NCBI RefSeq assembly: GCF_963576615.1
Contig: NC_088716.1
Location: 59,226,228 to 59,290,227, forward strand
Source: Watersipora subatra
Lineage: Eukaryota > Bryozoa > Gymnolaemata > Cheilostomatida > Watersiporidae
DNA length: 64,000 nucleotides
Direction of reading: 5' to 3'
Under the pieces are notes generated by a model, which was given only the letters and a program-made list of their open reading frames with translations, made no database searches and was not told the origin of the DNA. This document shows positions 60,701-64,000 of this stretch, piece by piece. Every line of letters begins with the position of its first letter. The first letter of the stretch is position 1. The position numbers and the translations under genes were made by a program.

Positions 60701-63700
60701 AACGAACATCTTCTGGCTGTTCAATACTTTCCACAGTGTCTTCTGACCTCAAATCTTCCTCTGCACTGCTGAACTAGTCAATGTTAGCGTCCAAATAATT
60801 TTTTAGCCGAGCACAACCTTTATGCATTGCATTATCACAAGTAATGATAAATCTTTAGTCGCATGGGCACTAAGCACAACTTTTAGCCTAAAACTAGTCA
60901 TTCATATACCACCATATATATAAACTGTTTTGCATGTACGTCAAAGTATTAAACCCGTGTTAAACAAGGAACTACTACTAGCTTGATATAGTTATTAATT
61001 ATTTCTAGGTATTGCTTTCAAAGTTTTAATGAAAAAAACCAAAAATCTTGGAAGTTGGAAAACGGACTTCAATACGAACAGTAACAACAACATAATTAAT
61101 AGCTAATGATGCCACCGAGTCATTGCTAGTACAAGTTTGTGGACACTTTTGTTCACTTACTATCCTAAGTTCACTAAGATCAAAGAATGTCAAAGTGGAG
61201 GTCAAATGGAGATGGCGTTTAATTCGAGGTTTTACAGTATCTACAGTTAGACCCCGACATGTGGCCCCTTCTAGATACAACATTTTCAAAATATAACCTA
61301 AATTTTGAGTAAATCATCGTATTGACACGTTAAGTGCTTTCCAACTTTGGTGTTGAAAGTCCTTCAAAGCACCTTTGGTAATCAGCACATACATGGCATT
61401 TCTCTTTAGTTGTAAAACCATTGGTATCGAGATGAAAAAGCAATGCTTTTTTGAGATGGAAGTAATATTTTTTGAGACGGAAGCAATAATTTCTCAGAGA
61501 ATAAAACAACAAATAATAAAAAAGACATACGAAAATATCTTCAGGCCTTTAAAAGAGTTATGTTAACAAAACCAGCAAAAATAGAGCGAAGTGTGCCGTT
61601 GGATAGATAGATATATAGCTCCTTTATGTACAGTGAGAGAAGATCTATCTATGGTGTGCTGTTTCATGTATCATTCATCGATCAACTCCATAGATCTACT
61701 CATATCACTTCGTCTGAACTTATATGTTCGAGTAACAATCACCAGACAAAGGGTTAAAGTTCATCAAACCCACCTCACTCAGACGCTGCTCCAGTGTTGA
61801 CGCTCTCTCCTCCTTCTTAACCAGCTCCTCAGAGATCTATGTATATAACAGTGTACACGTTGACTAGGAGCATAACAGAGTCAGCAACCTTAACATCTTC
61901 TAAACATCTTCTTATCAACATATTCACTCGATGACCAACCAAACGACAGCTGCCAAGTTACACTTACCTTCAACTTATCTTCTAACAGAGTGGCGCTGAC
62001 CCTCTCCTTCTCTTCTAAACTCAACTTCAGCTCTGCGACAGCGAACTCGTGTGCTGACTTCAGCTTCTCAAGTTCACACTCGTGAGTGGACTGAAGATTA
62101 GCTAATGCTTCATTGTGATTGGCTAGTTGTTCCTCTACAAAATAGTTGATAAGTCTATAATAAAACAAGTATTACTTTGATTAACAGCTCGCTGCTAGAC
62201 AAACGGTTGGAAGCAACTTACGACAAAGTATTTGCTGTCAATGGCACTGGGAAATGTGAAAAGCTAACTAAAAATCTCTTTTTGTTTAAAATTTATGTGC
62301 AAAAAATGTTATATTTAAAAGGTGTAAAAAGACAAACAAGCTCCAAATATTAAGATAACCATGGACAGTTAAGCCTTCAGATAAAGTGAATCCCTAAAAA
62401 TCTTAGTAAATCAACATTTATTTTTAAAACACCCCAAGAATGAATAAGACAATTATTGTAATATTGAACAGGCTTAATAATTCCAACGACTAACAGCAAC
62501 ACTCAAGCTCTGTAACAAATTAAATGGGTTTTACAAGCTGTAACAGTTCTTATCATTGGTAAGATACATTGAATGGCATTTTAATTTATGTCACTAATAG
62601 TCTTTTATCAAGATCAATTGTGTTACTTTGTATAAATAGGCAACAGGCCCCACCATGGCTGTGATGCACTTAAAAGCAACCAAATGAAGATGCGTTGGGT
62701 AACTTAACATATAATTAAATCTACATTGATAACTTGGCAGCACGGTGGTTAATGACAGAATGATATCAGACGACTCCCAGATCTTATCCTACCTACAGTA
62801 TGGAGCAAGAATGTTAATTTCAAAATGGTGTGAGATAACACCTAAAGGCTGGTTCAAACTACGCCGTATCTCGGCGTTTCCCTTTCGGCGTTCATCGTCG
62901 ATTATGTGAACCGTGAATTGATGGCATCGACGAAGCATCGCGGACACGTTGGAAAAGTTTGCAGATGCCAAACTTTCCCGATAGTTCGCGGAGCGTCGAC
63001 GACAGCACGTGTAATGTGAACCATTTCGGTGAAGCCAATTCGCGATCGCGGATAGCGTGGTTTCTGTTTATGATAGTTGCTGCGGGACTATACTCCACTC
63101 GTTGGACTAGCAGGAACCAGACACACGACAAAGTTTTTTTATACTGACTCGTTTTGTTTATGATAAGTGTATGATAATATTCTTGTAAGGCCCATGTATA
63201 TTTACTCACCGAAAAAACATTTCACGGTCTTCATTGCGCAATGTATATTAGAGAGCGTTAAATTGTCTTCTTGATTTCTTCTCTTCTAGGCTGGACCCAT
63301 CCACCATCTTTTTGTATTCCTCCTTCAGATGTAAAGCTCTGCTGCTGCTGTCTAAGCCGGTTTCTTCGTCTGAGCAATGTTAAGACAAGTACTTTTTTTA
63401 GTTTTAATTTTCTATCCATCTTCAACAAAAGCGCTCACTCGATGCGCGTGGTAGTAGCTTTTGCTACTAAACCGAAATGCGAATGTTTACATGCGTCTCA
63501 ATGGTCTGTTATTAATTAGGCCACGCCCATCGCTGACGCTTCGGTGATCGCGTTATATATGAGAACGTGATGTCGACGACTGTTCCCTGATACAAACGCG
63601 GATGGATTTGTGCTAGTGTCAACATTGTCATCATCGACAATCACCGAAGTATTACGGCATCAACGCCGAGATACGGCGACATAGTGTGAACCAGCCTAAT

Positions 63701-64000
63701 TCTAGTCATATTTAACATTATCGAACCAAGCGAAGCCACTTCTCACCAAATGTAACAGACTGTGGACTTTTGGCACGGGTTAGCCCGAGTTCCTGCTCAG
63801 CCCTTAGTTTCTCCAGCTGCTTTTCATGTGACTCCTTCACCTCCTCCAGCTTCTTTTGTCCAGCAGCTATCTCAGAGATGAGTTCGTCTTGCGCTGTCTT
63901 CCATTCACAAGTTGGTATGAACTGCAAATGCTCGCAGTCCATTACAGGGACATCACAGGATCCACACACATTGTCCTTCATCCTGGATACAGCTTCCTTC
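42643..64000 (-). CDS. gene C: long coiled-coil protein, 3' part (20 exons)
   Basis: Unrecognised gene read from right to left and open at the right edge. Twenty exons join in phase into about 800 codons (listed separately). The protein is charged, Lys/Glu/Leu-rich and heptad-like almost throughout: LEKLKSAHE, LKLSLEEKERVSA, VSRLE-type and ELKQEHHNLKQEHKKL stretches. Exceptions are the CxxC/CxH segment, the aromatic patch FGETWLGFGNWSLDSLLEAM and the Ser/Thr/Pro-rich C-terminus. Expected role is structural or tethering in the cytoplasm (golgin, centrosomal or endosomal type), inferred only from the coiled coil. Four exons form a module present twice in tandem. The introns hold most of the mobile elements of the right half of the window. 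Confidence 0.8.
42985..44050. repeat. 19-bp minisatellite with higher-order repeat
   Basis: Unit GGGTATCTTATGTGTGACG, about 55 copies, in the last intron of gene C. A rare variant set (AGGTGTGACG, then GTAACGGGGTGTC) recurs at about 43041, 43345 and 43687, spaced 304 and 342 bp (16 and 18 units). Confidence 0.95.
44255..44441 (-). CDS. gene C exon (187 bp)
   Basis: GLEFEKYSLSRKNNELETTL, then DKLREKYVVLRERYDRLQAS and a Ser/Thr/Pro-rich end (MSTTPTVLTSSGPRVMSAS), phase 0 in, phase 1 out, donor GTAAGC. Confidence 0.85.
44958..45094 (-). CDS. gene C exon (137 bp)
   Basis: KDLFERTEQELYAAREKASI, then RPAKGQVKTLFPAPEADIHV and QMKIK, phase 1 in, phase 0 out (GTAAAG). Confidence 0.8.
45294..46413. 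mobile_element. Tigger/pogo-like TIR element (TA-flanked)
   Basis: CAGTCAAACATGGATAACTC at the left and GAGTTATCCATGTTTGACTG at the right are inverted repeats between TA dinucleotides. TTCGAAC/GATAACTCGAA sub-repeats near both ends are typical of these elements. It has been invaded by a 120-bp hairpin element and a copy of the 18.2-kb repeat. No transposase frame. It lies in a gene C intron. Confidence 0.8.
45616..45735. mobile_element. 120-bp palindromic MITE with 8-bp target duplication
   Basis: CACGGGCTAGCCGGGTCACG ... CGTGACCCGGCTAGCCCGTG, a near-perfect hairpin with arms of about 55 bp. ATGAATAG flanks it on both sides (45608-45615 and 45736-45743). An 8-bp duplication and CA(C)GGG-type ends fit the hAT superfamily. 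Confidence 0.85.
46668..46741 (-). CDS. gene C coiled-coil exon (74 bp)
   Basis: LQKLHTEINELKQEHHNLKQ and then EHKK, phase 2 in, phase 1 out. The donor GTAGGC is weak but is the one that keeps phase with the next exon (LKDLFERTEQ). Confidence 0.7.
47121..48731. mobile_element. TA-type transposon copy 2, internally deleted and interrupted
   Basis: The left end TATTCTACAAGACGAAATTA and right end TTTCATCCTGTAGGGTA match the element at 29388-31178. Internal blocks (CAAAATTATTCAAGGTTGTC, GTTGGTTCACCAAAAGACTC) are collinear with that copy, minus its middle kilobase. The hAT-like element at 47599-48573 is inserted in it. Confidence 0.75.
47599..48573. mobile_element. 975-bp hAT-like element, exact 8-bp target duplication
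   Basis: Ends TAGAGGTGGAACGAGAC and GTCTCGTTCCACCTCTA. TGGTATAC is repeated exactly on both sides (47591-47598 and 48574-48581). TAGAGGTG-type ends plus 8-bp duplication are hAT hallmarks. No transposase recognised; the 103-codon frame at 48220-48531 has no known motif. Confidence 0.85.
49143..50113. repeat. 40-bp minisatellite (about 24 copies)
   Basis: Unit TAGGTACAATCTTACTTTAC plus TTCAAGGTTGACAAGTCTGT, in a gene C intron. Copies differ mainly at three sites (GGCAC/GGTAC, CTTAC/CCTAC, AAAG/AAGG), so variant order could be used to read expansion history. No spacers. Confidence 0.95.
50470..50572 (-). CDS. gene C coiled-coil exon (103 bp)
   Basis: PHLRARQHSKIVALESCKAG and then LECDISKLKKENKQ, phase 1 in, phase 2 out. 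Confidence 0.85.
51510..51609 (-). CDS. gene C exon (100 bp)
   Basis: SMKEAAAASIAKNPVPKDII and then EVSPRKVENPGEL, phase 0 in, phase 1 out, donor GTAAGT. A linker with Pro and Ala. Confidence 0.85.
51770..51847 (-). CDS. gene C exon: aromatic patch (78 bp)
   Basis: FGETWLGFGNWSLDSLLEAM and then SAHLPQ, phase 0. Two Trp and three Phe in a short segment inside an otherwise coiled-coil protein suggest a packed contact or binding site. Confidence 0.85.
51954..52073 (-). CDS. gene C exon (120 bp)
   Basis: KTLDNPEGRIKDAQFLQQQA and then KDESEKYHDELVLIDDKILK, phase 0, donor GTTTGT. Less repetitive than its neighbours; the best part, with the next exon, for finding an orthologue. Confidence 0.85.
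52301..52402 (-). CDS. gene C coiled-coil exon (102 bp)
   Basis: IKKEVLKPCDSHLRLLDKVK and then RDNGKLEMRIRSLQ, phase 0. Confidence 0.85.
52977..53066 (-). CDS. gene C exon (90 bp)
   Basis: LKESAAEQKAATSVSLTETP and then AADMEALKNQ, phase 0. An Ala/Ser/Thr-rich break between coiled coils. Confidence 0.8.
53171..53305 (-). CDS. gene C coiled-coil exon (135 bp)
   Basis: LEQVRIKDTELDEFMKKALA, then DRRQLAAKYQTSKETAERLE and GEVSR, phase 0, donor GTAAGT. Confidence 0.85.
53485..53565 (-). CDS. gene C coiled-coil exon (81 bp)
   Basis: ETARLEKEQQDLLFSLDALR and then VEHKKEI, phase 0, donor GTAAGT. Confidence 0.8.
54420..54482 (-). CDS. gene C exon (module 2d, 63 bp)
   Basis: MEQQLSSKDDELALMKMHLK plus E, phase 0. 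Confidence 0.8.
54612..54674 (-). CDS. gene C exon (module 2c, 63 bp)
   Basis: ISEELVKKEESASTLEQRLS plus E, phase 0, donor GTGGGT as in module 1c. Confidence 0.85.
54797..54981 (-). CDS. gene C exon (module 2b)
   Basis: EEQLANHSEAANHNDALANL, then STHECELEKLKSAHELAVAE and ERVSANLLEDKLK before GTAAGT. Six residues longer than module 1b through a local ANHS/ANHN duplication. Confidence 0.9.
55217..55481 (-). CDS. gene C exon (module 2a)
   Basis: FKVIKETVCKTKENVCGSCD, then ECEHLHFIPTSEWKTAQDKL and ESHEKQLEKLRAEQELGLTS. Complete copy of the CxxC/CxH exon, 88 codons plus one base. Highly similar to module 1a. Confidence 0.9.
55596..56377 (+). mobile_element. Tigger/pogo-like transposon remnant, copy 2
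   Basis: CAGTGGAACCTCGGTTCTCA and GAAACGAGGTTTCACTG are inverted ends between TA dinucleotides. It encodes a transposase C-terminal fragment on the plus strand. It lies in the gene C intron between the two modules. Confidence 0.8.
55696..55947 (+). pseudogene. Tigger-like transposase C-terminal fragment
   Basis: The frame containing KFNDVVMSHFRKALKKKEKF matches the same transposase tail as 11524-11784, there on the opposite strand. The rest of the enzyme is absent. Confidence 0.6.
56439..57294 (+). mobile_element. Helitron-like non-autonomous element (about 856 bp)
   Basis: Starts TCTCAAAATTTGTCATGTGT after a TATATATT run. Ends CCCGGGCAATGCCGGGTAGC then ACAGCTAGT. The CCCGG/CCGGG hairpin about 10 bp before CTAG and the 5' TC are Helitron end signatures. 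No Rep/helicase coding. Confidence 0.75.
57872..59277. mobile_element. 1.4-kb region bounded by inverted repeats
   Basis: ATCTTAAAGAATAGAGAAAG ... CAGCCAAACACAGGTCTACC (57872-58015) is repeated in inverted orientation at 59144-59277. A weaker extension inward (GACGTATGAAATCGACTT at both) is seen. It is probably a foldback element or two copies of a repeat in opposite orientation; no coding capacity. Confidence 0.6.
59636..59698 (-). CDS. gene C exon (module 1d, 63 bp)
   Basis: IEQQLACKELEIGEMTSRLR plus E: again 21 codons in phase 0, clearly related to module 2d but more diverged. Confidence 0.75.
59789..61239. mobile_element. 1.45-kb TIR element, copy 2
   Basis: TACTGCAAAATCTTTATTTG at the left and AATTCGAGGTTTTACAGTA at the right. 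Collinear with 38885-40346, including the TTTAGCCTAAAA(C/T)TAGTC and GTTGCTTTT(A/G)ATGGAACGAA blocks, without the 75-bp duplication. It contains a local hairpin at 60032-60085 (TTTTGCCCTCTCC/GGAGAGGGCAAAA). In a gene C intron. Confidence 0.75.
61774..61836 (-). CDS. gene C exon (module 1c, 63 bp)
   Basis: ISEELVKKEERASTLEQRLS plus E: exactly 21 codons (three heptads) in phase 0. It differs from module 2c by one residue (R for S). Confidence 0.85.
61968..62134 (-). CDS. gene C exon (module 1b)
   Basis: Reads EEQLANHNEALANLQSTHEC and then ELEKLKSAHEFAVAELKLSL. Coiled coil. It lacks the short SEAANHND insertion seen in module 2b. Phase 1 in, phase 0 out. Confidence 0.85.
62846..63697. mobile_element. 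852-bp TIR element (AGGCTGGTTC ends)
   Basis: AGGCTGGTTCAAACTACGCC with GTATCTCGGCGTT at the left is mirrored by AACGCCGAGATAC ... GTGTGAACCAGCCT at the right. The interior is CpG-rich with several GTGAACC/CGCGATCGCGG motifs. TAA-like bases lie at both borders, but the target duplication is not clean. In the gene C intron between module exons 1a and 1b. Confidence 0.7.
63747..64000 (-). CDS. gene C exon (module 1a, cut by window edge)
   Basis: Reads KEAVSRMKDNVCGSCDVPVM, DCEHLQFIPTCEWKTAQDEL and SHEKQLEKLRAEQELGLTRA, ending before GTGAGA with one base left over. CGSC plus CEHL could bind zinc. By comparison with 55217-55481, only about four codons are missing at the edge. Confidence 0.85.

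Overview
This window is animal nuclear DNA. Genes are split into small exons with GT/AG introns, most of the sequence is AT-rich intron or intergenic DNA, and there are many DNA transposons and at least ten minisatellites. The SPRTN exons closely resemble animal SPRTN. The mix of cut-and-paste elements, Helitron-like elements and intronic minisatellites suggests a marine or other invertebrate, but the species cannot be named from sequence alone. No bacterial-type operons, rRNA or CRISPR arrays are present. All exon models below were built by hand from open frames, splice signals and matching codon phases.

Layout. (1) 1-2.7 kb, minus strand: the first two recognisable coding exons of SPRTN (Spartan DNA-protein crosslink protease), running off the left edge. 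(2) 2.7-13.7 kb: mostly non-coding, with a 32-bp minisatellite, a Tigger-like transposon remnant and weak gene candidates. (3) 13.7-28.2 kb, plus strand: 'gene A', six phase-consistent exons (about 515 codons) encoding a Pro/Ser-rich, probably disordered tail full of YxxM and YxN phosphotyrosine motifs. Its 5' end is not found. (4) 29.4-31.2 kb: a transposon with TA-type ends. (5) 32.3-41.0 kb, plus strand: 'gene B', a complete seven-exon gene for a single-pass membrane protein of about 431 residues, with signal peptide, small Cys-containing ectodomain, TM helix and Tyr-bearing tail. (6) 42.6-64.0 kb, minus strand: 'gene C', the last 20 visible exons of a long coiled-coil protein. It contains a four-exon module that is duplicated in tandem and includes a CxxC/CxH motif. 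Genes B and C are convergent.

The non-genic part is unusually structured. Most large introns hold their own minisatellite, with units of 11, 12, 16, 17, 18, 19, 24, 26 and 40 bp. The 19-bp array has a higher-order repeat. Transposons are nested: a 975-bp hAT-like element with an exact 8-bp target duplication sits in a TA-type element, and a 120-bp hairpin with an 8-bp duplication sits in a Tigger/pogo-like element. Helitron-like elements are stacked next to AT-rich arrays.

Functionally, SPRTN is a genome-maintenance enzyme. Genes A and B look like tyrosine-phosphorylation signalling proteins (adaptor or receptor-tail type). Gene C looks like a structural or tethering coiled coil. I did not recognise orthologues of A, B or C.
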